A DNA stretch of 64,000 bases from Flavobacteriaceae bacterium S0862 (GTDB taxonomy: Bacteria > Bacteroidota > Bacteroidia > Flavobacteriales > Flavobacteriaceae): contig JALKAW010000006.1 in the NCBI GenBank assembly GCA_023015825.1, forward strand, positions 62,001 to 126,000, given 5' to 3'. The position numbers and the translations under genes are program-made. The notes beneath the pieces are model-generated. The model was given only the letters and a program-made list of their open reading frames with translations, was not told the DNA's origin and did no database searches. Below are positions 17,455 through 25,857 of the stretch, one piece after another; the first letter of the stretch is position 1, and the number at the start of each line of letters is the position of its first letter.

Positions 17455-18293
17455 CGAATATCCAATTGATATAAGTTTCCACCATTCACACCTAAATATT
17501 CATCAGTAATTAAAAGTGTGCTATCATTCTTAAAAATGACACTTTCTTTTTGAGATCTATGTTTAAAATCTATGTGTTTAACATCTCCATTTAGAAAATC
17601 ATTTTCTTTAAAATCAGAAAATATAAATGCACTATGCTCAGTAAGTAAAACTATTTGATCTTTTTTATCATTTATATCTGCCGAAGTTACCCAACAACCA
17701 GAATCGTCACAGGTTGAAAAAGAGCTAATGTACTTAGCTTCATATTTTCCAGGTTTAGCAGGTAATTGGTAGAGGTTGGTTCTTCCTTTGTCAGAAGAAC
17801 TACGGCTTTTTGTAAATAAATACAAGTTATCATTAAAATAGAAAAAGGACTCACAATCAAAGTGACGTTTTTTCTTTTTTGGGGGAAATTTTTTTTGTTC
17901 TGGATAAGTAAATGAGATTTTTTTTGGTGTAATTGCTTTAGCAGTATCTAAATCTTTATTGTTAATTATTAAGATAGAAAGATTTTTGCTGTCATTGCTA
18001 TTATTTCCAAAATCACCAATATAAATGTTTCCAGTGTCGTCTGCTGCTAAATCTTCCCAATCTCTATTTTTAGCTTTAATTTTTATGTGCTTTTTTATAG
18101 TTCCTAAAGTATCCAAACCATATAAAACAGGCTTATTTCCGCCATCATTTATCATCCATAAAAGATCAAAATGAGAGGTTTTTTCTAAACCAGAAGCTTC
18201 ATTTAGAGATCTTGGTAAATCTGCTATAACAGTTAAATTCCCTGTATCACAACTTAATAATGAAATATAAATAAGAGCTATTAGTTTTCTCAC
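17451..18293 (-). CDS. Predicted lipoprotein, beta-propeller-like, function unknown
   Basis: The 280-residue protein begins with a short lipoprotein signal (ISLLSCD, Cys15). Repeated strand patterns of the type NIYIGDFGNN, DNLYLFTKS and DQIVLLTEHSAFIF suggest a propeller; NRDWEDLAAD resembles SdiA-regulated/NHL-type proteins. No catalytic motif is apparent. Its end overlaps the convergent metallophosphoesterase gene by 4 bases. It should sit in a membrane facing the periplasm. Confidence 0.72.
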   Translation of the reverse strand: MRKLIALIYISLLSCDTGNLTVIADLPRSLNEASGLEKTSHFDLLWMINDGGNKPVLYGLDTLGTIKKHIKIKAKNRDWEDLAADDTGNIYIGDFGNNSNDSKNLSILIINNKDLDTAKAITPKKISFTYPEQKKFPPKKKKRHFDCESFFYFNDNLYLFTKSRSSSDKGRTNLYQLPAKPGKYEAKYISSFSTCDDSGCWVTSADINDKKDQIVLLTEHSAFIFSDFKENDFLNGDVKHIDFKHRSQKESVIFKNDSTLLITDEYLGVNGGNLYQLDIR

Positions 18294-18340
18294 TTCAATT
18301 GATTTAAATAATGCTAAATTTACACAGATTAAAAATATAA

Positions 18341-19552
18341 ATGACTAATTACAATGTTATAATTATAGGTGGAGGAGCAGCAGGTTTTTTTGCAGCCATC
18401 AATATTGCTGAACAAAATCCGAAACTAAAAGTTGCCATTCTTGAGCGTGGAAAACAAGGTTTGCAGAAAGTTAGAGTTTCTGGTGGTGGTAGATGTAACG
18501 TGACTCATGCTGAATTTACACCTTCGAAATTAGTGCAAAACTATCCCAGAGGTGACAAAGAATTGCTGGGACCTTTTCATCAGTTTATGACAGGAGATAC
18601 TATAGAGTGGTTTGAAAAGCGTGGTGTAGAATTAAAAATTGAGAAAGATGGACGTATGTTTCCAATTACAGATTCATCCCAAACCATTATAGATTGCTTC
18701 TTAAATGAAGTAAAAAAGCATCATGTTGAAATATTATACAATCACTCTGTAAAATCTATTAAAAAGGGAGAAGTTAGCTGGAAAATAGAAACATCTCAAG
18801 GCGGTTTCACAACAAAAAAACTATTAATTGCAACAGGAAGCAATGTCAAAATATGGCAATTACTTGAAGGATTAGGCCATACTATTATAAAGCCTGTTCC
18901 ATCACTTTTTACATTCGATATTAAGGATGAGCGCATTAAAGATATTCCTGGTGTAGTCGCTCAAAATGTTGAGGTTAAAGTCCTAGAAACTAATCTTTGG
19001 AGCGAAGGTCCTTTGCTAATTACACATGTTGGAATGAGCGCGCCTTCAATTTTAAAGCTGTCTGCATTTGGAGCGATAGAGCTAGCTAAACGCAATTATA
19101 ATTTCAAAATAGAAGTCAATTTTATAAGACAATCACTTGAAGATTGTTTAGATACATTGAAAGAGTTTAAACAGGAATTTGCAAAGAAAACAGTTTATAA
19201 ATCTACACAGTTTGAGCTGCCAAAGCGCCTATGGCAAAAACTGGTTTTAGCTTCCAATATGAATCGAGAAACTCGTTGGGCAGATTTAAACAAAGGGCAA
19301 TTAGAAAATTTAGCTTTACAACTTACTCAAGCTGTTTTTAGTGTAGATGGAAAAAGTACTTTTAAAGAAGAGTTTGTAACAGCAGGAGGAGTGAATTTAA
19401 AAGAAATCAATTTTAGAACCTTTGAAAGTAAATTACATAACAATTTGTATTTTGCTGGAGAGGTTATTAATGTCGATGCTATAACTGGAGGTTTTAACTT
19501 TCAAAATGCTTGGACAGGAGCTTATGTTGCAGCCAAAGCCATGTCAAAATGA
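18341..19552 (+). CDS. HI0933/BaiN-like FAD-dependent oxidoreductase
   Basis: This 403-residue protein has the FAD-binding signature GGGAAG (residues 10-15), the family-typical KVRVSGGGRCNVTH motif near residue 50, and a C-terminal TAGGVNLKEI...FAGEVINVDAITGGFNFQNAWTGAYVA segment that closes the FAD site. This matches the HI0933-like (YhiN/BaiN) flavoprotein family, whose members reduce unsaturated substrates; the substrate here is unknown. It starts a run of plus-strand genes and its stop overlaps the next start by 4 bases. Confidence 0.9.
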   Translation: MTNYNVIIIGGGAAGFFAAINIAEQNPKLKVAILERGKQGLQKVRVSGGGRCNVTHAEFTPSKLVQNYPRGDKELLGPFHQFMTGDTIEWFEKRGVELKIEKDGRMFPITDSSQTIIDCFLNEVKKHHVEILYNHSVKSIKKGEVSWKIETSQGGFTTKKLLIATGSNVKIWQLLEGLGHTIIKPVPSLFTFDIKDERIKDIPGVVAQNVEVKVLETNLWSEGPLLITHVGMSAPSILKLSAFGAIELAKRNYNFKIEVNFIRQSLEDCLDTLKEFKQEFAKKTVYKSTQFELPKRLWQKLVLASNMNRETRWADLNKGQLENLALQLTQAVFSVDGKSTFKEEFVTAGGVNLKEINFRTFESKLHNNLYFAGEVINVDAITGGFNFQNAWTGAYVAAKAMSK

Positions 19553-20082
19553 GTACATACATTGCACTTTTAAAAGGAATTAATGTTGGTGGACACAAAA
19601 AAGTCCCAATGGCAGAGTTGCGTGAACTGCTTTCTCAATCTGGATTTGAAAATGTGCGTACCTATATTCAAAGCGGTAATGTGATTTTACAATCTTCAGA
19701 AAAAAGCAATCTAAAAATTGAAAAAACAGTTAAGGAAGCTATTACAAATTATTTTGGATTTGAAGTGTCTGTTTTAGTTAAAACCAGACAAGATTTACAA
19801 CGTATTTTTAATAATTATCCATTTTCAGAAGACGAAAAAAAGGCTAGTTACTTTATAATGTTGCACAATACTCCAGATAAAGAGTTAGTAAAAATTGCTT
19901 CAGAAAAGATTTACGAATCAGAAGCGTATCAAATTATTGAAGATTGTATTTATTATTATTCAGCGAATGGTTTTGGTCAGTCAAAATTTGATGCCAAATT
20001 TTTTGAACGAAAACTCATCACATTTGCCACAGCAAGAAATTACAACACAATGTTAAAGTTGTTATCTTTGTCAGCAGATTAA
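19549..20082 (+). CDS. DUF1697 family protein
   Basis: I use the ATG at 19549, which overlaps the preceding stop (ATGA), giving 177 residues; a longer frame from 19510 would only extend into the flavoprotein gene. The N-terminus STYIALLKGINVGGHKKVPMAELRELL and the following FENVRTYIQSGNVIL are the hallmark of DUF1697. The family is widespread, cytoplasmic and of unknown function. Tight linkage to the flavoprotein is a context clue only. Confidence 0.9.
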   Translation: MSTYIALLKGINVGGHKKVPMAELRELLSQSGFENVRTYIQSGNVILQSSEKSNLKIEKTVKEAITNYFGFEVSVLVKTRQDLQRIFNNYPFSEDEKKASYFIMLHNTPDKELVKIASEKIYESEAYQIIEDCIYYYSANGFGQSKFDAKFFERKLITFATARNYNTMLKLLSLSAD

Positions 20083-20088
20083 TAAATA

Positions 20089-21177
20089 ATGGCAGAGAAA
20101 GACTTTATATTAAAAAATTATAATAAAAACTTTGTAGGAGATAAATACTCTTGGTCTTCACCTAGTAATATAGCTCTAGTAAAATATTGGGGAAAAAAGG
20201 AACAGCAAATTCCAGCAAATCCTTCCATTAGTTTTACACTTGACGCATGTAAGACAACTACAACTTTAACATGTTCGAAAAAAGAAAATAATACTGACTT
20301 TTCTTTTGAAATATTCCTAGATGGAGAAAAAAAGGATGATTTTAAACCAAAAATTCAAACTTTTTTTGAGCGAATTGAAGTATATGTATCTTTTTTAAGA
20401 GACTATCATTTTGTAATAGATACAAAAAACACATTCCCGCACAGTTCAGGTATTGCATCTTCAGCTTCAGGAATGAGTGCTTTGGCCTTATGTTTAATGA
20501 GTGTTGAAGAAGATATTATTCTAGATGGTGACTATTTTGATGAATATTTCTACAAAAAAGCGTCCTTTTTAGCACGATTAGGCTCAGGTAGCGCTTGCAG
20601 AAGTATAGAAGGCGATTTAATAGTTTGGGGAAAACACAAGGAGATTCCGAATAGCTCAGATTTGTTTGGAGTAAAATATCCTTTTAAAGTGCATGAGAAT
20701 TTTAAAAATTATCACGATACAATTCTTTTAGTTGATAAAGGCGAAAAGCAAGTAAGCAGTACTGTTGGACATAATTTAATGCATGATCACCCTTTTGCCA
20801 AACAGCGTTTTGCACAAGCGCATGAAAATCTTTCTAAGTTGGTAAGCATATTTAAAGAAGGAAATTTAAAATCGTTTATTGAAATTGTTGAAAGCGAGGC
20901 TCTAACACTTCATGGAATGATGATGACAAGTATGCCTTATTTTATTTTAATGAAACCAAATACGCTTGAAATAATCAATAAAATTTGGCGTTTTAGACAA
21001 GACACAGGTTTACATATTTGCTTCACTTTAGATGCTGGAGCAAACGTGCATATTTTATATCCAGAAAAGGAAGCGAAAGAGATTTATGAATTCATAAATA
21101 ATGAGTTAGTTGTGTATTGCCAAAATGGTCATTATATTTGTGACAGAATTGGCTTTGGTGCTAAAAAAATTAGTTAG
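20089..21177 (+). CDS. mvaD: Diphosphomevalonate decarboxylase
   Basis: A 362-residue GHMP-superfamily enzyme. The N-terminal SPSNIALVKYWGK, the central FPHSSGIASSASGMSALAL ATP loop, GSGSACRS and the late FTLDAGANVHILYP motif (catalytic region) identify MvaD. It converts mevalonate diphosphate to isopentenyl diphosphate with ATP. It is followed by a mevalonate-kinase-like gene and a UbiA prenyltransferase, so isoprenoids come from the mevalonate route. Confidence 0.95.
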   Translation: MAEKDFILKNYNKNFVGDKYSWSSPSNIALVKYWGKKEQQIPANPSISFTLDACKTTTTLTCSKKENNTDFSFEIFLDGEKKDDFKPKIQTFFERIEVYVSFLRDYHFVIDTKNTFPHSSGIASSASGMSALALCLMSVEEDIILDGDYFDEYFYKKASFLARLGSGSACRSIEGDLIVWGKHKEIPNSSDLFGVKYPFKVHENFKNYHDTILLVDKGEKQVSSTVGHNLMHDHPFAKQRFAQAHENLSKLVSIFKEGNLKSFIEIVESEALTLHGMMMTSMPYFILMKPNTLEIINKIWRFRQDTGLHICFTLDAGANVHILYPEKEAKEIYEFINNELVVYCQNGHYICDRIGFGAKKIS

Positions 21178-21234
21178 ATTTGTATAAACGTTTCAAAATT
21201 TCACTATATTTTTAAACAAAATAGGATAACAGTT

Positions 21235-22164
21235 ATGAAAGGACCCTTATTTTATTCAAAAATATTACTCTTTGGAGAGTACGGAATCATTAAAGATTCC
21301 AAGGGGCTTTCAATACCCTACAGTTTCTATAATGGTGCATTGAAGAAAGATGATAACCCATCAGAACATGCAATTATTTCTAATAAAAACCTAAAATCAT
21401 TTGTAAACTATTTAGAAACCATAGATGTTGATTTAGTATCTTTTGATTTTGAAACACTTAAAGCCGATGTGAATTCTGGAATGTATTTTGACTCCTCAAT
21501 TCCGCAAGGATACGGTGTTGGTAGTAGTGGTGCTTTAGTAGCAGCTATTTACGATAAATACGCTCAAGATAAAATAACGGTTTTAGAGAACTTAACTCGT
21601 GAAAAACTATTAAAATTAAAGACTATATTTTCTGAAATGGAATCTTTTTTTCATGGAAAATCTTCTGGTCTAGATCCTTTAAATAGTTATTTAAGTATTC
21701 CAATTCTAATCAATTCTAAAGATAATATTGAAGCCACTGGGATTCCATCACAGCAAAGTAATGGTAAAGGAGCTGTATTTTTATTAGATAGTGGTATTAT
21801 TGGAGAAACAGCACCAATGGTTGGTATTTTTATGGAAAACATGAAACAAGAAGGTTTCCGAAAAATGCTTAAAGACCAATTTATAAAACATACAGATGCT
21901 TGTGTTGAAGACTTCTTGAAAGGCGATATTAAATCGTTATTTAGTAATACAAAGCAACTGTCTAAAGTCGTGTTGAACCATTTTAAACCTATGATTCCTA
22001 AACAATTTCATGAGTTATGGAAAAAAGGACTTGAAACCAACGACTATTATTTAAAACTTTGTGGTTCTGGAGGAGGAGGCTATATTTTAGGCTTCACTGA
22101 AGACTTTGATAAAGCCCAAAAATCATTATCCGATTATAAATTAGAAGTAGTTTATAACTTCTAA
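21235..22164 (+). CDS. Mevalonate kinase-like GHMP kinase
   Basis: The 309-residue protein has the GHMP pattern: SKILLFGEYGIIKDSKGLSIP at the start, the ATP loop PQGYGVGSSGALVAAI, and the C-terminal KLCGSGGGGYILGF. This places it with mevalonate kinases. No separate phosphomevalonate kinase is in the window, so it is unclear whether this enzyme handles one or both phosphorylation steps. A possible internal promoter (TAGATTTG at 21175-21182) precedes it. Confidence 0.85.
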   Translation: MKGPLFYSKILLFGEYGIIKDSKGLSIPYSFYNGALKKDDNPSEHAIISNKNLKSFVNYLETIDVDLVSFDFETLKADVNSGMYFDSSIPQGYGVGSSGALVAAIYDKYAQDKITVLENLTREKLLKLKTIFSEMESFFHGKSSGLDPLNSYLSIPILINSKDNIEATGIPSQQSNGKGAVFLLDSGIIGETAPMVGIFMENMKQEGFRKMLKDQFIKHTDACVEDFLKGDIKSLFSNTKQLSKVVLNHFKPMIPKQFHELWKKGLETNDYYLKLCGSGGGGYILGFTEDFDKAQKSLSDYKLEVVYNF

Positions 22165-22174
22165 ACATCTTCAT

Positions 22175-23080
22175 ATGTTTTCTAGACAACAAAAACACGT
22201 TTTACTGAAGTTTTTCAGTATGTTTTCTGTCGTTAGAGGTTACAATGTACTTATCGTTATTATAGCACAATATTTATCAGCTATATATATTCTTGCTCAC
22301 GACAAGCCAGTAAAATCAGTCGTTTTCGATTTAAATTTGCTCATGATAATTCTCGCCTCTGCAACAACTATTGCAAGTGGATATATTATTAATAATTTTT
22401 ACGATTCTGAGAAAGATCTAATCAATCGCCCCCAAAAATCTATGTTAGATAGATTAGTTGGTCAAAATACCAAATTAGTGTTTTATTTTGTGCTGAATTT
22501 TATTGCAGTCATTTTTGCAAGTTATGTGTCATTTAGGGCAGTTGTTTTCTTTTCGTTTTACATTTTTGGTATTTGGTTTTATTCGCACAAGTTGAAGAAA
22601 ATGCCAATTATAGGTAATTTAACATCAGCAATATTAACCATTACACCCTTTTTTGCAGTATTTATTTATTACAAGAATTTTGAAACGGTTATTTTTGTTC
22701 ACGCTATGTTTTTATTCTTAATATTGTCTATGCGTGAGCTTACAAAAGACCTTGAAAACATGAAAGGTGATTTAGCATTGGGTTATAAAACCATTCCAAT
22801 TGTTTATGGTGAAAAGACGTCTAAAATAATGCTTACCATATTAGCAATATTAACACTTATTCCAGCTTATTTATTGATTTACAACTATCAGGCAGGGCGC
22901 ATGACCTATTTTTTTTATTTAAGTGTTGTGTTACTTTTAATTTTTCTAATTTTAGTTTGGAAATCAAATAGCAAACCCCACTATTTATTGTTGCATAACA
23001 TATTGAAATTTATTATTGTCGCTGGTGTATTTAGTATAGTATTAATTGATATTAATGTTGTTTTAAACCGAATTTTATAA
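22175..23080 (+). CDS. UbiA family prenyltransferase
   Basis: This 301-residue membrane protein has about eight or nine hydrophobic segments. The first Asp-rich motif is NNFYDSEKDLINRP (NxxxDxxxD) and the second is RELTKDLENMKGD, both typical of UbiA enzymes binding prenyl diphosphates through magnesium. Flavobacterial members are usually labelled geranylgeranylglycerol-phosphate geranylgeranyltransferase, but the acceptor is not proven. Linkage to mevalonate-pathway genes fits supply of the prenyl donor. Its stop overlaps the next start. Confidence 0.88.
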   Translation: MFSRQQKHVLLKFFSMFSVVRGYNVLIVIIAQYLSAIYILAHDKPVKSVVFDLNLLMIILASATTIASGYIINNFYDSEKDLINRPQKSMLDRLVGQNTKLVFYFVLNFIAVIFASYVSFRAVVFFSFYIFGIWFYSHKLKKMPIIGNLTSAILTITPFFAVFIYYKNFETVIFVHAMFLFLILSMRELTKDLENMKGDLALGYKTIPIVYGEKTSKIMLTILAILTLIPAYLLIYNYQAGRMTYFFYLSVVLLLIFLILVWKSNSKPHYLLLHNILKFIIVAGVFSIVLIDINVVLNRIL

Positions 23081-24030
23081 TGGAGAACATTTTAAAAATA
23101 GCCATGGCTCAAATTTCACCAGTTTGGTTGAATAAACGAGAAACCATAAAAAAAGTTGAGCAATCAATTAAAGATGCAGCAAAAGAACAATGTGAGTTAA
23201 TTGTTTTTGGAGAAGGTCTAATTCCTGGTTACCCATTTTGGCTAGCATTAACTGGAGGAGCCGAATGGGATAAAAAAACTAATAAAGAATTACATAGACA
23301 TTACGTTGCCAATTCGATTACCATTGAAAATGGCGATTTAGATTCTATTTGTCAATTGGCAAAAGCTCATAAAATGGCTATCTATTTAGGAATCATAGAA
23401 AGACCATTAGATAGAGGAGGACATAGTGTGTATGCATCGTTAGTGTATATTAATCAAGACGGAAAAATAAAATCTGTACACCGAAAGTTACAACCAACGT
23501 ACGACGAACGTTTAACATGGTCTCCTGGAGATGGTAATGGTCTACAAGTACATCCTCTAAAGCAATTTACCCTTGGAGGATTAAATTGTTGGGAAAACTG
23601 GATGCCTTTACCACGTGCTGCTTTGTATGGTTTAGGTGAAAACTTGCATATTGCTGTATGGCCTGGAAGCGACCATAATACTAAAGATATTACACGTTTT
23701 ATTGCAAGAGAGTCACGGTCATATGTAGTGTCAGTATCAAGTTTAATGCGTAAGAATGATTTCCCAAAAAACACACCTCATTTAGATGAAGTCATTAAAA
23801 ATGCTCCAGATAATTTAGCAAATGGTGGCAGTTGTATTGCTGGACCTGATGGCGAATGGATTATTGAACCTGTTTTAAATAAAGAAGGATTAATTATTCA
23901 AACTATAGATTTTAATCGTGTTTACGAAGAGCGTCAAAACTTCGATCCTGTTGGTCATTATTCGCGCCCAGATGTAACCAAATTAAGCGTTAATCGAGAA
24001 CGACAATCTACAGTAGAATATAATAGTTAA
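23080..24030 (+). CDS. Nitrilase superfamily carbon-nitrogen hydrolase
   Basis: The 316-residue protein carries the Glu-Lys-Cys triad: Glu45 in FGEGLIPGYP, Lys136 in HRKLQPTYDE and Cys170 in LNCWENW. The CWENW form and the preceding RKLxPTYxE/RxxW segment are those of true nitrilases rather than amidases or NAD synthetase domains. It would hydrolyse a nitrile to the acid and ammonia in the cytoplasm; the natural substrate is unknown. It overlaps the UbiA stop by 1 base. Confidence 0.9.
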   Translation: MENILKIAMAQISPVWLNKRETIKKVEQSIKDAAKEQCELIVFGEGLIPGYPFWLALTGGAEWDKKTNKELHRHYVANSITIENGDLDSICQLAKAHKMAIYLGIIERPLDRGGHSVYASLVYINQDGKIKSVHRKLQPTYDERLTWSPGDGNGLQVHPLKQFTLGGLNCWENWMPLPRAALYGLGENLHIAVWPGSDHNTKDITRFIARESRSYVVSVSSLMRKNDFPKNTPHLDEVIKNAPDNLANGGSCIAGPDGEWIIEPVLNKEGLIIQTIDFNRVYEERQNFDPVGHYSRPDVTKLSVNRERQSTVEYNS

Positions 24031-24045
24031 TGTAAACTATTGTCT

Positions 24046-24053
24046 TACCTTTG
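24046..24053 (+). promoter_or_regulatory. -7 promoter element of the RluB-like gene
   Basis: TACCTTTG matches TAnnTTTG and is followed 17 bases later by ATG 24070. It rules out a start at 24040, inside the promoter. Confidence 0.55.
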
Positions 24054-24069
24054 CAAAAATTTTAGAGCA

Positions 24070-24909
24070 ATGAGTAAACCAAGAAATAATAAAAGTAAAG
24101 GGAAGCCTTCTGGACGTGGTGCAAATAACACACGTAAAGAAAGTTATGCAAGAGGAAATGCTCCAATAAAGAAAAAGCCTCAACAAAAAAGTGTGTCTAA
24201 CCCTAACGAAATACGTTTAAATAAATACATTGCTAATTCAGGCGTTTGTTCACGTCGTGAAGCCGATGAATATATAGCTATAGGCTTGGTTACTGTAAAC
24301 GGTAAAGTAGTGACCGAAATGGGTTATAAAGTCAAGTTAGAAGATGAAGTGCGTTATGATGGACAACGTGTGAATCCTGAAAAAAAAGCGTATGTATTAC
24401 TCAATAAGCCTAAAGGTTTTGCCACAACTACTAGTGAGGGAAAGGGAAGAACAGTTATGGATTTAGTAGCTAATGCAACCAGTTCACGTATTAGACCAAT
24501 AGGAAGACTTGGTAGAAACTCTACAGGTTTACTATTGTTTACTAATGACGATGCTGTACATAATAAGTTTACCAATTCTAAAAATGGTGTTACTAGATTA
24601 TTTCAGGTTGAATTAGATAAAAACTTAAAATACGAAGACCTTAAGCAAATAAGAGAAGGTTTTAAAATAGCTGGGAAAGAAATATCGGTTGTGGATATTA
24701 GCTACATTGAAGGTGCTCCAAAAAAAGAAATTGGTTTAAAAATCAAGAATACAGGAAACACTATTATTAGAAGCATTTTCGAGCACTTTAAATACGATAT
24801 CATTAAGGTCGATTGCGTCATGATTGCCGAATTGACTAAAAAAGATATCCCTCGTGGTCATTGGAAACACCTAACAGAACAAGAGGTGAATAATTTGAAG
24901 ATGCTTTAA
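24070..24909 (+). CDS. RluB/RsuA-family pseudouridine synthase, catalytic Asp apparently replaced
   Basis: From ATG 24070 the protein has 279 residues: a basic, disordered N-terminus (about residues 1-50), an S4 RNA-binding domain (EIRLNKYIANSGVCSRREADEYIA), and a pseudouridine synthase domain with VLLNKPKGF. The catalytic motif is normally GRLD; here it reads GRLGRNSTGLLLFTND, so the expected Asp is Gly148 (codon GGT at 24511). The frame is otherwise intact and the rest of the domain is conserved, so this is not a decayed gene by other signs. It may be inactive, rely on another acid, or reflect a clade-specific variant. It has its own promoter. Confidence 0.88.
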   Translation: MSKPRNNKSKGKPSGRGANNTRKESYARGNAPIKKKPQQKSVSNPNEIRLNKYIANSGVCSRREADEYIAIGLVTVNGKVVTEMGYKVKLEDEVRYDGQRVNPEKKAYVLLNKPKGFATTTSEGKGRTVMDLVANATSSRIRPIGRLGRNSTGLLLFTNDDAVHNKFTNSKNGVTRLFQVELDKNLKYEDLKQIREGFKIAGKEISVVDISYIEGAPKKEIGLKIKNTGNTIIRSIFEHFKYDIIKVDCVMIAELTKKDIPRGHWKHLTEQEVNNLKML

Positions 24910-24922
24910 ATTATTTTTTAGA

Positions 24923-24963
24923 TTTGTTTAACGGTTTTTATATGAGCAGTTTCAATGACTTAT
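24923..24963 (+). repeat. Left end of a cassette-like unit
   Basis: The stretch begins TTTGTTTAACGG and continues with TATATGAGC and a copy of GTTTCAATGACTTAT. A similar sequence (GTTTTAATGACTTAT) lies at 25443-25458, on the other side of the membrane-protein gene. The TTTAACG(5-6 nt)TATRTGA pattern recurs at 30683-30703. Confidence 0.45.
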
Positions 24964-24984
24964 GTACATTATTGCAAATAGGAA

Positions 24985-25410
24985 TTATTTCGAATACAAA
25001 ACATTTTTTTGGATGATAAGATTAATTACTATTCTAATTAAGAAATAGCCAATTAGTATGATAAAAAAAGGACCAAATCTAAGGCTAAAATATAAATTGT
25101 CAAATGGCCAAAATAACTTGTTAATAATAGGGCCTAATATTGAAATGTAAAGTGCTAGCCAAATTCCAATAGCTGCTACTTCAATCACTAAATTTTTATG
25201 TTTAAAAATCCTCTGGATAATCTTTTTGACGAGGAGCACAATTACAATCAATGATAATACTACGGATATACTAAATAAAAGCCAATACCAAGGATGTTCT
25301 TCAAAAGTCGAACCGCTTCTACCTATATGTTCAAAGTAATCATATACTGAATATATGACTACTATAGCCATTAAATAGGCTATTGGATACTTAATTAATT
25401 TTTTAATCAT
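24985..25410 (-). CDS. Small membrane protein of unknown function
   Basis: The 141-residue protein has four hydrophobic segments (about residues 10-24, 45-63, 75-97 and 113-133) separated by short charged loops such as VKKIIQRIFKHKN. I recognise no family. It is the only minus-strand gene between the rluB-like gene and the polyamine operon, and it is flanked by related repeats (24941-24963 and 25435-25459), which suggests that it arrived as a separate unit. Confidence 0.6.
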   Translation of the reverse strand: MIKKLIKYPIAYLMAIVVIYSVYDYFEHIGRSGSTFEEHPWYWLLFSISVVLSLIVIVLLVKKIIQRIFKHKNLVIEVAAIGIWLALYISILGPIINKLFWPFDNLYFSLRFGPFFIILIGYFLIRIVINLIIQKNVLYSK

Positions 25411-25434
25411 ATATATTATTTACAACTGTAATGA

Positions 25435-25502
25435 TATGGAGTCGTTTTAATGACTTATATCAGACGTTCAACGAAGTTCGACTATTTTTCTTAAAAAGTC
25501 AA
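25435..25502 (+). repeat. Right end of the cassette-like unit, with a motif shared with 34391-34425
   Basis: After the GTTTTAATGACTTAT repeat come GTTCAACGAAGTTCG and a T-rich palindrome ending AAAGTCAA. Positions 25468-25502 and 34391-34425 agree at about 28 of 35 bases (AACGAAGTTCG-n-CT...AAAGTCAA). The reverse complement starts TTCGTTGAACG, resembling the left end of the unit. Confidence 0.5.
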
Positions 25503-25579
25503 ACAAACAAGGGAGTTTCAAGCTCTTCAAAAAAAATTAAATTTTTTTATAAAAAAGTTTAGAATATTAAAAAATAAAT

Positions 25580-25587
25580 TACATTTA
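25580..25587 (+). promoter_or_regulatory. Possible -7 element of the polyamine operon
   Basis: TACATTTA differs from TAnnTTTG at the last base. It would start a leader of about 260 bases before the arginine decarboxylase gene. Confidence 0.3.
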
Positions 25588-25601
25588 CGCCGCATTTAGC
25601 T

Positions 25602-25765
25602 GAACAAATTGAAACCTGTTTCTATGTTCGGGCTTTTGAAAATTAGGAAGTCATATTCAAAAGCAGCTTATAGGATGAGCGACCGAATTTTAAAGCTAAC
25701 TTCCGTTTTACCTATCTATGCTAGTCAGCATAGCTTTGGCTTTGTACCTACTACACAAAGCCAAA
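25602..25765 (+). ncRNA. Structured leader RNA of the polyamine operon (riboswitch-like candidate)
   Basis: Several helices can be read directly. GAACA/TGTTC (25602-25606/25625-25629) encloses GAAA/TTTC (25611-25614/25619-25622). GCTTTTGAA/TTCAAAAGC is a perfect 9-bp stem (25632-25640/25656-25664), followed by AGCTT/AAGCT (25665-25669/25693-25697). The 15-base loop of the 9-bp stem contains GGAAGT (25646-25651), which pairs with ACTTCC (25699-25704) just after the next helix, forming a candidate pseudoknot. Then follow CTATGCT/AGCATAG (25716-25722/25727-25733) and an 11-bp perfect stem (25735-25745/25755-25765). No ORF explains this conservation of pairing. I do not recognise it as a named riboswitch. 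Confidence 0.55.
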
Positions 25766-25802
25766 TACAAGTTTGATATACGCACATTATTGTTTGTTTT
25801 TA

Positions 25803-25825
25803 AACAGCTTAGACTGTTGTTTTTC
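25803..25825 (+). terminator. Weak terminator-like hairpin before the arginine decarboxylase gene
   Basis: AACAG (25803-25807) and CTGTT (25814-25818) form a 5-bp stem followed by GTTTTTCT. Its place between the structured leader and the first gene would suit attenuation, but the stem is short. Confidence 0.3.
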
Positions 25826-25857
25826 TATTTAAATTTCACAACTTTTTAAAAATAATA

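Noticed and set aside
21133-21140. TATATTTG inside mvaD
   Set aside because: A -7 look-alike within coding sequence without a -33 or a matching gene start; the later copy at 21175 is more plausible.
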